Assembly: GCA_028583415.1 (NCBI GenBank)
Contig: CM053269.1
Span: forward strand, 39,545,016 to 39,609,015
From: Protea cynaroides
Lineage: Eukaryota > Streptophyta > Magnoliopsida > Proteales > Proteaceae
Reading direction: 5' to 3'
DNA length: 64,000 nt
The position numbers and the translations under genes are program-made. Below, piece after piece: positions 46,001 to 56,186 of this stretch (position 1 is its first letter; every line of letters begins with the position of its first letter). Under the pieces are notes generated by a model. The model was not told the origin of the DNA and searched no databases. It was given only the letters and a program-made list of their open reading frames with translations.

Positions 46001-49000
46001 ACTATAAGTCAACGAGCAAAAGTCTCTTCAATATGTCTCTCATCATACGAATGAGTAAACAAAATGGCAGAAATGTTGATGGTGCAGTATCTCATATCAA
46101 TCATGTAATCCCTCAGTTCTATTTTTAAATTTGCGTTGCATAATTGCTGTCTTAATCTTATATATCTTAAAAACACTTTGTTAAAAAACACCCCTTGATT
46201 ATTTCCATTACATCATAAACTAGACTGCAACTTGAGTGAGCTAGCCTAAGTCCTGAACTTGTGAATGAGGAATAACCAATCAGAGATCAAGTTTGGGCAT
46301 ATCTAAGCTCAATCTGAATTAAACTTAGCAAACCCTAGCATAAAATCTGATGCGATGTCATCCCAATGAGAGTTGCACACATCCTATTGGAAAGACCAAG
46401 GCTTTATGATAGGAATGTGCAACACGATGGTGAAGCCAATATCCATGCACTTTGATTTAAGGGGAAAAAATCAGATTGCTGCTCAAAAAAGATGATGAGC
46501 CGCAGATAAAGACAACCACTCCAAAGAAGGCATCCAACATGATGTCCATGAGGAAGAAGACTTCCAACATGATGTCCATGAGGAAATTTGAAGAAGAAAG
46601 TAGACTTTAAGGCATTGTTTATGCTCAATTGGCTCGAGAAGTACCAGCTGATGGCAACAACCAACAGCAACACTCGGGGCATGACACAAGAAAGATCTTG
46701 ACTGAATTTTCAGATCTGATTCCAAAGCAGTTACCTAGAGAACTACAACCCTAACGAGACATCCAACATGCAATTAATATAGTACCTGGAGCAGTGCTTC
46801 CCAACCTACTTGCCTATAGAATGAACCCTTCAGAGTTCAGAGCACATAGAGCTAAAGAAGCAAGTCGATGAGCTACTCTCTAAAGGATGTATTCGAGAAA
46901 GCCTCAATCCATGAGTAGCACCAACTTTATTGACACCCAAGAAAAATGGCAGCTGGAGAATGTCCACAGATAGTCGACGAATCAACAAGATCACCATAAA
47001 GTATCAGTTTCCTATACCAAGACTTGATGATAAGCTCAACATGATGACAGGATCTACAATACAACAATAACAACAAGAAGAAAGTCTTATCCCAACTAAA
47101 TGGGGTTGGCTACATAGATTCTTGTCCTCCAATCAACTCCGTTTGATGTCATACTTGAAACAAGACCTAAGCTATGCATGTCTTTCTTCACCAAATCCCC
47201 TAGGGTCATCTTAGGTCTGCCCCTATTTCTTTTAGATCCTTCAATCTGAATCATTTCGATCCTCTATACAAGAGCATTTACGGCCTCCGTTGAACATGGC
47301 CATACTATCTCAAACGGTTTTCTCGTAGTTTATCATGTATCTGTGCTAAATCCCAAATCAGCTCTAATACGATGATTCCTTACCTTATCCTTCCTAGTTT
47401 TACTACACATCCATCTCAACATCATCATCTCAGCTACACTAAGTATCTATATGATATTTCTTAACAGCCCAACATTCCGCACTAGATCATAGCCGGACGA
47501 TAACTGTCCTATAAAAAATTTCCTTTAAGTTTTAAAGGAATACGCCGATCACACAGCACTCCAGACGCACCTCTCCACTTCAATATTCTCAAAAATTGAT
47601 TTTAGAAGTGACTACCATCAGATCAAGATCCATTCTGGGAATGAATGGAGGACATTCAAAACTATATGAATGGTTGGTCAAATGGAAGGGTAAACCCATA
47701 ACAGAAAGCACCTGGATTACTGCTCCAGATTTCCAGCAACTCAATCCTAATCTATATGAAGCATCAAGCTCTTCGCTCGTCAGTGCCGAGTTCCCTCAAG
47801 CTGGGAGCGTTGATGAGAATCAAACCCAACTGAAAACTTATAAAGGAAAAAGAAACCAGAAATAAAAGCTTCTGGAATTTTGAAGTTGGATAAGCTTGTT
47901 CCTAATTAAGAGAATATTCTGGATAAGTCCAGATCTGTCCTAGTTAATCCAGTTAAGTTTTAGTCAAAGAAGAAATTAATGCATGTCTAGGAAACTAATT
48001 AATATAGATATTATCTATAGTTGTAGAGTAGAAAGATGAATGAAAGTTCCAATAAGAGTCTAGAATCCTCCAGCTAATCTATAAAAGGGGCTGCTTGTAA
48101 GCGTTTTAAAAGAGTTTTAAAAGACGTTGAATAAAAAGAATTCTCTTGTGTTACTACTGTTAATGCTTGAAGGTGTGTATTCCTTCATCAGTTTTGGATC
48201 AGACCTTGAATCAAGGCAATCCAAGGAGGTGGACTCCTCCCATTGTCAGCCCTTCATATCCTACCCTCTTATAATTCCCATATTGCCTTCCAAACACCTT
48301 ACCCATCTACTAAAGTACTAATATCTCCACCTATATTTGGTGTTGTTTGTCATGGGCTACATCAAATAGGATTTTAAAAATCAAGATTTTATTCTGTTTT
48401 TATTTCTCTTGTCAACAAATAGCTTAAGACAAAATAAATGTTTAACAGGAGCAAGTGTGAAAAATATTTGCATATGGGAAGCAAGATAGAAAACCCTCAA
48501 TATTCAGTAACCTTCTAGACGGAAAGACATCCTATTTTCAAATATTCAGATTAGTTGTATATATCATATTACCGAATCATCCGACCAGGTTGGTTCAGAC
48601 CAAGCAGCACATCGAGGTGTGAATAGTGGATTTGTGGGTCAATAATCCCATGATAATTATCAAAATGTCCAGCTACACAGTATGCATTTTGTTATCGTAA
48701 TTAAAATATTACCTGCTTTGACTAAGTCAAAGCAGGTTGACAATTATTGTTACTAGTTGATAATTATTGTTACTAGTTGATAAACTTTGACTAAGTCAAA
48801 CCATGTGGGCTGACTATTTGATTTAGTGTTAATTTCGTTCTCCTATTTTATTTTTTTCTCCTTGTGCGAATGCAACTAGGACTGCTGACCTGTAGCAAGT
48901 CCTATTCCTACTAAGTTAGTTAGTTTCCTACTTTTATAAATAATAGCAATTGAAGAGGGGAAAGTACGATTGGTTCTGCAGCTCTCTTCTCTCAGTTTTA

Positions 49001-51686
49001 CTAGTTACTGGTTCAATTGATTTAGTTTCTGTAACACATTTCATAGACCATGCTTCAATCCAAAACTCAGAATTGATGTTTCTCCCATGATAGTATCTGC
49101 AGCGTATCTGCCATGTACGAGGGTAGCCAAGTTTACCATGACTGCCACCAAACTTTCTAGCTGTGCAATAAGTAGATGATTGATAGTTTGACAGCTGCCA
49201 CTCCTGGTATATTTATGCATAGTAACTAGAACCAGCATGCTTTTACCTGGAAATGCATCCAGCACTGTCTTGTATGGTGTTCCCTTCATTTGCATTTGCC
49301 TTCTTACTGTGTCCAAAGGATAACACATAAGTGTGGCAAGAGTTGCTGACGCCAGAGCTGTTGCCAGAGATAAGTCTGTCCTCTTTTGGAACTTCTCTGG
49401 CAAAGAATTTTTAACCCTGGAAAACACCAAAGAATACATTCTCAGTTCCAGCTTTTTCATTTTCATCATCTTCCCACGACCCCCCCCTCTCCTTGTGGCC
49501 AATAAAAAAAGGACACCACCAAAAGAGCAAACTCACAAGTCGAAAATGCAAAAGTTCATTGCAATGTAAGGTGCTATTCCAAGAAGAGAAGGTCCAAGAC
49601 CATTATAAAAGGAGGCAATTCCTTCATCTCTTAGCATGTTTAATGCAACCTGAAAATATCCAATAAAATCCATTATTCCCACATAGACAAGTCTTCTATA
49701 TCAAGCATTATTTCAGTGAAACTTGCCTCAGACATAGTTTTGTAGCCAGGTTCAACTGCTAACCTTAACCTCAGAACATCCAAAGGATAAGTCACCTACA
49801 AAAAGAATCAGATCAGCACTTAGAAAACTAAGCTAATAAACTCAAAAAGGCATCAATAAGCACACACACATGAATGTGCCTATGGGTGACTGAGGACCTA
49901 CAGGTGCAGAAGCTGAAGCGAGAGAGGCAATAAATGTGCACAAAGGTCTAAATAATAAAGAAATAACAAACATTTTACACTTTTAAGTGGAGAAGCAGGG
50001 CAATTGGAAAGTGTATCGAGGATTGAATCTTTTATCAATTGACCCCACCAAGGAATTTCCTTTTCCTAAGCAAGGGGAAAGCAATCTACTAAACAATGAC
50101 TGCTACATCCAATGGTGATGGACTCCTTGTCAAGATATTATGTAGATAAATTTGACTGTCTAAAATAGTGCAGCAGATTGGATTGTTCCTAAATAAGGTT
50201 AGGTGATACTTTTTGAACTAGAATTACCAGATCTTCCATATAGAAACCTGTCAAATGGCTTCCCATCCCAAGTCTCACGATTCCCTGATACTTATTGTTA
50301 TTTCAGTTAAGATACCTATACCCTGAAGATACATACATTGATGTGAGACAGCAAGTAGGAGGAACAACAAATTACTGGATGAATTTCATGGTACTTACAA
50401 GAGTGGAAGTCATCCCAGCACATGCCCCTGCTGCAAGTCTTCCAATAACAGAGAGCTCTCCATTCACTCCTCTAAGAAGTTTCTATAATCCACATGTGGA
50501 AGATAGATTAATGTCTAACAGTACTCATTTTGAGTCCATAGTATGCCAGGTTAAGTTTCTTAAAAGTGGATTGTTCAGACTATTACCTTGTAAGCATCAT
50601 AGGCAAAGAGCTGCACTGCGCTGTAAGGTATGATGCGTATCACCTGGAATAATTGAACAAAGAAAATGCTGAAATCAAAACAAATTCTTATTCTTGTTTT
50701 TTTGGGAAGTGAGGATGCAGAATACCTGAGGAAGGTTTCCTTTCCAGTACCCTTTAATTCCCTCCTCCTTTCCAATCAACATCATGGCCTAATTCAAAAC
50801 CAGTGAGATAATGTTACCCCAGAAGCTGGATTAAATAGGATGAGAGGAATGTAACGTGGGCAAAGATATAAGTATCAAACATACTCAATAAGCCAATACC
50901 TTCCCATGTCCAAGCAAGTATATCAAAGAAACAGAAACAATAAATACTGCTTAATGAAGTAACAATAGCAAAATTCAATGATTTCTCTAGCAGGAAAAAA
51001 GAGATTCTAAGTGTAATTTTCTTCCTGTTCCCGTCAATTTGTTTAGTTGTTCTAACCTCAATCAATACCTTCTGTTTAACTAAAAAAAATGAACCTTAAA
51101 TACTAAAAGACTATTAGTAAATAAAATTTTGAATGGAACATAGGCCTAAGTGTTTCTAGATTAGAAAGGTAAATTTAATGCTAAAAATATAAATAAATTT
51201 ATTATTTATGAGAAAATGCCTCACATGTCCAAACAAAGGAAGCCTCCTTGACGGTCCACCAGTCCGCCTAGTTCTGCCCTGTGGCAGATGATGAGGCAAT
51301 TCCAACAATTGGATAGACAGGTCAACATCCAGATTAACCACATGTCAAAATTCATGCCCAAATTCTATATATACTTATAACCTCCCTCCCATGTCTGTTG
51401 ATACACCCTCTTGGTAATCCCAGATTTTTAATACTTTGATTTTCCACCTGGCCAGTTCAGCTTGGACTGAAACTTGACATGTGGCCTGTGGGTATGGACC
51501 ATGGGGTCTACTTGTCAACAAAATTTTGACCCCATCAAACATACCACAGGGGAATATGCGAGGGCCAACAAGATAAGCTTCCCTTGGTGGTTCGACTAGG
51601 CAACATTACTTCATAAACACGGAAATGAATTTCTAATTTTTAATTATATTTGTTTTATCAAAAATAAATTTGTAACTATATTTGCG

Positions 51687-51718
<32 letters not shown>

Positions 51719-53163
51719 ATAACATGCAACCCGCTCATTGAGAAAGATTGTATCATTGACATCAACTCATGCGACTGTTCTATTTAGCCAAACTTTTGTT
51801 TATCATATTTCTCTTGTAGTCAATTGTATATCTTTTTTTCTTTCTTTCTTTTTCATGTCATGCTTTATCAATTTTTCTAATTTTATTTTCCCTATTACTT
51901 GCCTTTTGAATAAAAAAAAATAGTTTAGATCCCACGTATATGTGTAGGCATTGTAGGTTTCAATATTGCAGCTTCTGATACTTTGTAACTGCTGTGATAC
52001 TTTGTAACTGATGTGAGTTACATATGTTGAAACCCAGGATGCGAATAACCCAGAAGGATTAAAAGACCCAAAAACATTATGTGACTGGTTAAGTTGATGG
52101 TAATTGATACAAGACCAAAACAGGCTTAACCCAGGAGCCAAAATGAGGCTCAGAAATGGAAGCCACATGTCAGCTGGAGATCTAAAGAATGCGGCATTTA
52201 TTTTTCTAAAATCCTCAATGCAGTATATTCTTTCATCCTACCAATACAAATAATTGCACCTACGGCCAATATAAAACATATACATCCTATATCTTAATAA
52301 GAACCTATCCCGTATACCAGAAAATGTGGATAGATAAAATGTCTCAAAAACACTGCCAAGTTTAAAGTTCTGAGGAAACCAATATCACAATCCTCTGAAG
52401 TCCAGAATGCACGTGAAACCATATGGAACAACTCAAAGAATGTATATTTAGAAACATAGCTCACCTCAATGAAACCAATTCCTTTCTTCATACTTCCTTG
52501 GCCTACCCGCAACCCATGAGTCTGCCAATAGATGAAAGAAATTTAAATCAATTTTCCAAAATAAGAGCCAAAAATGACCTTAAAGATTAACAAACACTGC
52601 TTCAGTAAGAATGAAAAGAATCAATTTGTTCTTTGTTTTAACTTTTAAGCCCTTATTATTAAGGAGTTAGAAGCAAAACCAATCTTCCAATAAAACAAAA
52701 GGTAAACTGATTGGACTAAGAACCAAATCAATATACATCTTTAATCAAAGAAATACACTATCATGAGAACTAAAGATGAATGAATGATTACAATTCATGA
52801 AATCAATACCTGCATTAGCAGCTTGACACGGTCAAGAGGTGCGGTAGCAGTCCTGGCAGCAGCGCCAGCAATCGCCCCAGCAACGAAGAGAGCTGCGTCT
52901 CTGGGTACTATAGCAAGCAAGGCCAGAGGATGCCTTAGGAACTGCTCACGTGTGGGATTAAACTCATTTTTCTCTCCTTTTTCAACCATTGAAACACAGG
53001 CAAAAGCAGCAGTAGCACCACCACCATCATCCCACCTCTCCCTCCATTGTTTTCGTTGTTCTGTTTCTTCGCTGAGACCCCTCTCAGACCTCTCAAGACC
53101 AGGAATCTTTCGCCAAACCAACACACCTTTTGGTGTCATCTTATCTTCCGAAACACAAAGCAT
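40000..53163 (-). CDS. Mitochondrial-carrier-family transporter, plastid ADP/ATP or PAPS carrier-like (ten exons)
   Basis: Ten exons splice in frame to 381 residues, from ATG at 53163 to TAG at 40000-40002. Carrier proteins of this family have six membrane helices in three repeats and exchange solutes across organelle membranes. All three Px[DE]xx[RK] signatures are present: APLDRVK (residues 108-114), YPLDVLR (208-214) and YPLDTVR (298-304). The blocks KGYWKGNLPQ, IGRLAAGACAGMTS, GIASFYNGLGPSLLGIAPY and TLPNSSIRLTTFD match the plant subgroup described as thylakoid/envelope adenine-nucleotide carrier (TAAC) or PAPS transporter (PAPST1). The first 75 residues are highly charged (many E, K, R), unlike a classic Ser-rich transit peptide, so location is uncertain. 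Intron 6 uses a GC donor and intron 8 is 8,296 bp and full of transposons. All other introns are GT-AG. No stop or shift was found. Confidence 0.9.
40596..40730. mobile_element. Fold-back MITE in intron 9 with 10-bp direct flanks
   Basis: The element pairs imperfectly end to end: ACCTGGATCCTCTG... with ...CAGACAGGATCCTTAC, and CGGCAGTGAGATCCC with GGGATCCTCACTGCC. It is bounded by the identical 10-mer CACCAAGGCA at 40586-40595 and 40731-40740, which suits a 9-10-bp target duplication as made by Mutator-type transposases. It is antisense-neutral and does not touch a splice site. Confidence 0.65.
40872..40950 (-). CDS. Carrier gene exon 9
   Basis: Completes G323 and encodes residues 324-348 (IVACDGFIGLYSGF to KTLPNS). 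The acceptor is GATGCAG|GAATT and the donor AGCAG|GTGCAT, phase 2. It lies 8.3 kb from exon 8 but fits the carrier fold and both reading phases exactly. Confidence 0.88.
42280..42522 (-). pseudogene. RTE reverse transcriptase, palm region
   Basis: An 80-codon piece contains LHQGPVLSLYLFALIMDDL followed by MLFADDIILVDET. The family has QGS.LSPYLF and the FADD catalytic box, so the key aspartates survive here. Adjacent parts of the RT domain continue in other frames from about 43150 to 42280. Confidence 0.8.
43800..44110 (-). pseudogene. RTE apurinic-type endonuclease region
   Basis: On the minus strand QETRWKGKKAKELDD, then VGIIVDIDLKNDVVD and RYGDRIIAIKLV can be read with stops and a shift between them. 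This is the middle of the APE-type endonuclease that nicks target DNA. Confidence 0.65.
44575..44860 (-). mobile_element. Diverged RTE 3'-end remnant
   Basis: CTTTATCCCAGCTACTTGGGATTGGCTA resembles the RTE 3' end at 41641 (only the shared words TATCCCA and GGGAT..GGCTA are counted). Later words such as CATCAATCTGAA fit the same element. No boundaries can be set. Confidence 0.4.
45217..45606 (-). pseudogene. L1-type LINE C-terminal RNase H fragment
   Basis: A 129-codon open piece resembles the RNase H domain at the C-terminus of plant L1 LINEs (RVT_3 type): KELGISKLWVE, then SRKFSHCFREANPIADSLAK, then RPRIHFSTL close to the stop. The HxxREAN.xAD.LAK block is the family signature. The D of the usual VE.DS is lost (VECY), so it is inactive. 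No RT is present upstream, so the copy is strongly 5'-truncated. Confidence 0.75.
45690..46010 (-). mobile_element. Diverged RTE fragment split by a SINE-like insertion
   Basis: CCATCCCAACATTCTCATCTCAGCTACAC matches the plus-strand words CCATCTCAACATCCTCATCT near 41960 in the large RTE copy. The following CTGCTTAACATTC word also matches. It is interrupted at 45834-45931. Confidence 0.55.
45834..45931 (-). mobile_element. Short SINE-like insertion with perfect 15-bp target duplication
   Basis: The flanks AACTTCAATCCTATT at 45819-45833 and 45932-45946 are identical. Read on the minus strand the roughly 98-base insert contains GTGGTTGGCCTTGGGC, an A-box-like word, then GAGTTCAACCCCC, close to the polymerase III B-box GGTTCGANNCC, and ends in a short A run. 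That organisation suggests a tRNA-derived SINE. It is shorter than most plant SINEs, so 5' truncation is possible. Confidence 0.55.
47062..47578 (-). mobile_element. 5'-truncated RTE copy inside the chromovirus RT
   Basis: The plus strand begins ACAACAATAACAACAAGAAG and continues in parallel with 41624-42150 of the larger RTE copy (words CTTATCCCAACTAAATGGGG and CACAGCACTCCAGAC). Only about 520 bp of the 3' end is present. Its flanks CTACAATA and CTTCAATA look like a short, slightly decayed target duplication in the RT sequence. Confidence 0.85.
47596..47865 (+). pseudogene. Fused RT and chromodomain open frame
   Basis: An 89-codon frame begins just after the RTE insertion. Its first 20 codons are out of frame with RT, and residues 24-40 are the chromodomain core LVKWKGKPITESTWI, followed by the acidic/serine-rich end seen in chromovirus integrases. 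It is a deletion product, not a host gene. Confidence 0.7.
47869..48230 (+). repeat. Probable 3' LTR of the chromovirus remnant
   Basis: It directly follows the end of integrase and contains a TATA-like CTATAAAAGGGG at about 48079 and AATAAA at about 48129, an LTR-like layout. The partner LTR was not found. Confidence 0.4.
48700..48835. repeat. Short tandem and flanking repeats in intron 8
   Basis: GACAATTATTGTTACTAGTT is followed at once by GATAATTATTGTTACTAGTT, and the pair is enclosed by CTTTGACTAAGTCAAA at both sides. The enclosing word is itself a palindrome (TTGACTTAGTCAA-like). Confidence 0.7.
49247..49416 (-). CDS. Carrier gene exon 8
   Basis: Completes L266 and encodes residues 267-322 (VKNSLPEKFQ to VLDAFP), including the third signature YPLDTVRR. 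The acceptor is TTTCCAG|GGTT and the donor CCAG|GTAAAA, phase 1. Confidence 0.92.
49537..49649 (-). CDS. Carrier gene exon 7
   Basis: Codons 229-265 plus two bases, VALNMLRDEGIASFYNG to NFCIFD. The acceptor is TTTCAG|GTT and the donor GACTT|GTGAGT, phase 2. Confidence 0.92.
49727..49795 (-). CDS. Carrier gene exon 6, followed by a GC donor
   Basis: Codons 206-228, VTYPLDVLRLRL to YKTMSE, with the second carrier signature. The acceptor is TTGTAG|GTG. The only donor that keeps the frame and joins MSE to VALNML is GAG|GCAAGT, a GC-AG intron of the standard GC-type consensus. Confidence 0.88.
50399..50482 (-). CDS. Carrier gene exon 5
   Basis: Codons 178-205, starting KLLRGVNGELSVIG and ending MTSTL. 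The acceptor is ATTATAG|AAA and the donor CTT|GTAAGT. Confidence 0.92.
50587..50643 (-). CDS. Carrier gene exon 4
   Basis: Codons 159-177, VIRIIPYSAVQLFAYDAYK. The acceptor is TTCCAG|GTG and the donor AAG|GTAATA. Confidence 0.92.
50726..50788 (-). CDS. Carrier gene exon 3
   Basis: Codons 138-158, AMMLIGKEEGIKGYWKGNLPQ minus nothing at either end. The acceptor is AATTAG|GCC and the donor CAG|GTATTC. The preceding intron 2 is 1,676 bp and includes a 30-base poly-A run at 51687-51716. Confidence 0.9.
51687..51716. repeat. Poly-A run in intron 2
   Basis: Thirty consecutive A. On the gene's own strand it is a poly-T tract. No flanking element was identified. Confidence 0.9.
52465..52521 (-). CDS. 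Carrier gene exon 2
   Basis: Codons 119-137, THGLRVGQGSMKKGIGFIE. The acceptor is TTGGCAG|ACT and the donor GAG|GTGAGC, phase 0. Confidence 0.9.
52810..53163 (-). CDS. Carrier gene exon 1
   Basis: Codons 1-118, from MLCVSEDKMTPKG to APLDRVKLLMQ. The donor is ATGCAG|GTATTG, phase 0. A second in-frame ATG at residue 9 could be the real start. It includes the N-terminal extension and the first transmembrane helix (DAALFVAGAIAGAAARTATA). Confidence 0.9.
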
Positions 53164-53942
53164 GAAAGGTTTGGTTCCTCAGGAAATCAAACGAGAAGAT
53201 AAGGCGACGAAGTAGGTGCAGAGGGAGGGAAACAGGCGAAACGATTTTCCGTAACGGGAAAAAGAAGGGTGACATGTAACATAAGTCCATATATGTATGG
53301 CAAATGGTTTTTTTTATGGCAAATGGTTTAATTTAAATTAATCAATATTTTATTTCTGAGTGGAGGATCCATCCTGGGATGTGCGTTGGGACTCAAGATA
53401 TTCCATGGTCCCACCAAACACACTTCGTTGCTGGACCCACATTGAAAGGAACCTGTTTTATTTATAAAATTTAGATATTTTTCAACTACTTCCCATAATT
53501 GGTTCTGAATTCGGATTCAACCATGCTGCAAGGTGATGACAAAATCTAGATGTCATCCATTGTAGTCACACATAGATTTTCATTTTCCCCTCTTAAGAAA
53601 AAAAAAAAAAAAAAATGTTAAAAAAATATGGAGTTAAGATTTTGATATTTTAACTTGAGCCCTAGCCGTTGGATATCTCATCTATCACAGATTTAACATC
53701 TCTCTTTCTTTTTCTCTATTTGTCCTTCTTCCTCATTTATATCTCTTTGTAAAAATCAAGGGTGCTTCTGTCCTCTGTTCTTTCCCTTTAAAAGGCTTCC
53801 AAAAAGACAGAAGCTCTACCTCTCTCTCTTCAAAACAACCAAATAAGAATAATAGTGACTTTTAACACAAGGTCTCTCTCACACTCGGAAATAGAGAGTT
53901 GTATATCATTGAAAAGTTTTGATATTTGATTAAAAGTATGGG

Positions 53943-53997
<55 letters not shown>

Positions 53998-54080
53998 CTT
54001 CTCAAAGGGTATGTCTCTACAATATAGAAGTATGTATAATAATTTTTGGTATAAAGACAAGTTTGATATCTTTCCATAAT
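53164..54080. other. Upstream region of the carrier gene
   Basis: The region should hold the promoter and 5' untranslated region, read right to left. The sequence just 5' of the ATG is pyrimidine-rich. CATATATGG near 53288 is a possible TATA element. ATGGCAAATGGTTT occurs twice (53297 and 53317). A compound (TA)n(GA)n microsatellite lies at 53943-53992. No gene is seen. Confidence 0.4.
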
Positions 54081-54302
54081 GCTCCATTTGTTTTGACGTA
54101 AAATATTATAAATAATATTTTATATTTAAAAAAATATTTTAATTTTTATTTCTAGGAGATAAAGTATATTGATTTTTATAGGAATGGAAAAAGAACTACA
54201 TCTTTCTTTTACTTATTGGAAACAAATTTTGAAATTTTTTTTTTACATATAAAATATTACATGTAAAATTTTTATGAAATTTTATGTCAAAACAAACAAA
54301 GC
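54081..54302. mobile_element. MITE of the TTTGTTT family
   Basis: The 222-bp element has left end GCTCCATTTGTTTTGACGTA and reverse-complemented right end GCTTTGTTTGTTTTGACATA, continuing AAAT. The interior is AT-rich without coding capacity. Its ends match those of 63762-63967. Confidence 0.7.
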
Positions 54303-54370
54303 ATATATGAAAAGATATAACTTATATGTATTAGTACTAATAGAGGATCCACATGTCCAATATGAAAATC

Positions 54371-54836
54371 ATGCCTTGAATATTTCCTTTTAATAATTTA
54401 CACAAATAAGGGTGTCACTACCAAGATCTGACAAGGACACAAGTAAGACTTAGGCAAAGCTTTAGAAACAAGATTCAAGGACTTGGGGATGTATAAAAGT
54501 TTTTATATTCTTAAAAAATTTAAAATTACTTCATATTATTAATTGATATAAATAATTCTTATAAATACCTCCTCTTTCACTAACCTATTAGAATAAACTG
54601 AAACTATGGGTTCATGAAAAACCCTAATTAGTCATGCAGGGCTCCTAGAACGCAATAAGAACATGAATAAATCACTGAATAAAAACATCCTTGTGAGATT
54701 AAGATTGTTGGTTGCTGATGTCAGACGAAACTTTAGATTTGAGTCTTCTATTACTCTTTTAGAAATTCTCCTTGGTTCTCTTTGTATATGAGAGTAAAGA
54801 AAAGAATGAACAACTACGGCTGCGGAGACTCAAAGC
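54371..54836. repeat. Left copy of a diverged direct repeat pair
   Basis: It aligns with 62398-62814 over most of its length (shared words ATGCCTTGAATATTTCCTTT and AAGATTGTTGGTTGCTGATG). Some words also resemble the copia-type LTR at 55255 (CACAATGAGAA, AGTCTTCCACAG). It may be an LTR of an older element into which the copia-type element inserted. Confidence 0.65.
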
Positions 54837-55254
54837 AGTTGGACATCTCACCCATCCATTAGATTTAACATACCCATCCTTCAAATTTAAGAGATTTGGG
54901 TTATTACCAAAAGAGAGAGAATCCAAAATTACTTTTGTGGGGGGGGGTGATCTTAGGAAAATTTACTCTTTAACACCTTAGATCTAAAAGAGTGGGGGAG
55001 ATATCTAATATCCAATGGCTAAGGGCTCAAGCTAAAATCCCTTAATTTTAAGGAGAGCACACGGAGGAGCTTGGACACTATGTCCAAGATAATTCTCTCC
55101 GTGCTTATCAACCTTGACATCGCCCCAATTAAAAATTTTCCAATGTAATAAGATTGGATTAAATAAATGTATCGAACTTGCATTAAAAAAAAAAAAAAAA
55201 AAAAAAAAGTTGCAAAGAGAATAAGGTTGCTATGTAATTAGCCAAGGTGTAGCA

Positions 55255-55682
55255 TGTTAAATAATTATATGCTTAGGGTTTCTACCAAACCCATTACAAT
55301 CCATACAATAACACTAGAACACAATGAGAAAGACATAATCAATTAATCATAAAGACATACCTGTTTGTGAAGGCTGATTCCTTTACGCTCCAAATTTTGA
55401 TCAAAATCCTTCGGTCATAGTCTTCCACAGCCTCCAGAGGATATCCTGACGTCTCTTGCTAATGGGTGCAGAGAGAACTTCATTACCTATGGTTGTGGGG
55501 ACTCTAACTCAGTATTTATAGAATATTACTGTAACCTTAAAACCATTCCCATAATAGAATTAGGGTTACCAAATCTATCTCATACTATGTAATGAATCAA
55601 ACCAAATCGATTCTATCATGTCAATTAGACTCCCACTGAATAACTAGTTTAGGTAATTAATTAAGCCCACATAAATTTAACA
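55255..55682 (-). repeat. 3' LTR of the copia-type element
   Basis: 428 bp, TGTTAAATAATT to TTTAACA on the plus strand. It pairs with 61302-61729 and differs at perhaps a tenth of positions by eye. Confidence 0.88.
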
Positions 55683-55694
55683 AGCTCCCACTTG
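55683..55694 (-). promoter_or_regulatory. Polypurine tract of the copia-type element
   Basis: On the minus strand CAAGTGGGAGCT directly precedes the 3' LTR. Confidence 0.65.
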
Positions 55695-56020
55695 GGCTAT
55701 ATTAATTACAAAATCATCATTAACCAGTATGGTCATAGAATCCAACACACTAAATTGTCACTAACTTTGAAACATCCATCAAGCCTACCAATGTGAACAA
55801 CAACGAATAATACATCTCAACATATGGTGTACAAACTTCTGTCAGCCACAACAAATGTCAACTCAATAAATAAATTACCTGAGATAACGCACGAAAATAA
55901 ACTCTCATGTGAGTCTAAACTTGATCAAAATGATTAAAGAAGTTTAATAAAAAATACCCCAAAACCTTTATAGGCAATATAACATGCTATTTAAATAATC
56001 CAGAAGTATAATACCATACT

Positions 56021-56186
56021 TTGACTAGACACCACTTTTATCATTTGGCTAAATACTGCCTTCTTTCGTTAAATATTATCTTGTACTTTCTGACTAAATA
56101 TCACCTAGTACTCTTTGGTTAAATATTACCTCAGTTACCCTGGCTGAAAACTACCTTGTTCTAATGACTGAATATCGTCCAAAATC
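56021..56186. repeat. Degenerate minisatellite, about 7 units of 22-26 bp
   Basis: Units follow the pattern TGGCTAAATATTACCTTGTA plus CT: TTGACTAGACACC, TTGGCTAAATACTGCC, CGTTAAATATTATC, CTGACTAAATATCACC, TTGGTTAAATATTACC, CTGGCTGAAAACTACC, ATGACTGAATATCGTCC. It lies in the interior of the copia-type element near its 3' end. Confidence 0.7.

Larger units (their letters stand above)
46640..47868 (+). mobile_element. Chromovirus (Ty3/gypsy) pol remnant in intron 8
   Basis: Plus-strand pieces are the start of RT (AVLPNLLAYRMNPSEF at about 46796, ESLNP, TPKKNGSWRM in shifting frames, PIPRLDDKLNMM) up to 47060, an RTE insertion, then RT again (IFSKIDF, YHQIKIHSGNEW) from about 47583. At about 47665 RT is joined directly to the integrase chromodomain (LVKWKGKPITESTWI), so RNase H and integrase core are deleted. 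The chromodomain identifies the chromovirus lineage. It lies antisense to the host gene. Confidence 0.8.

Noticed and set aside
49041..49502. 153-codon frame treated as the end of the carrier gene
   Set aside because: Only the part from 49416 to 49247 matches the family. The rest is intron on both sides, and exons 9-10 complete the protein at 40.0-41.0 kb.
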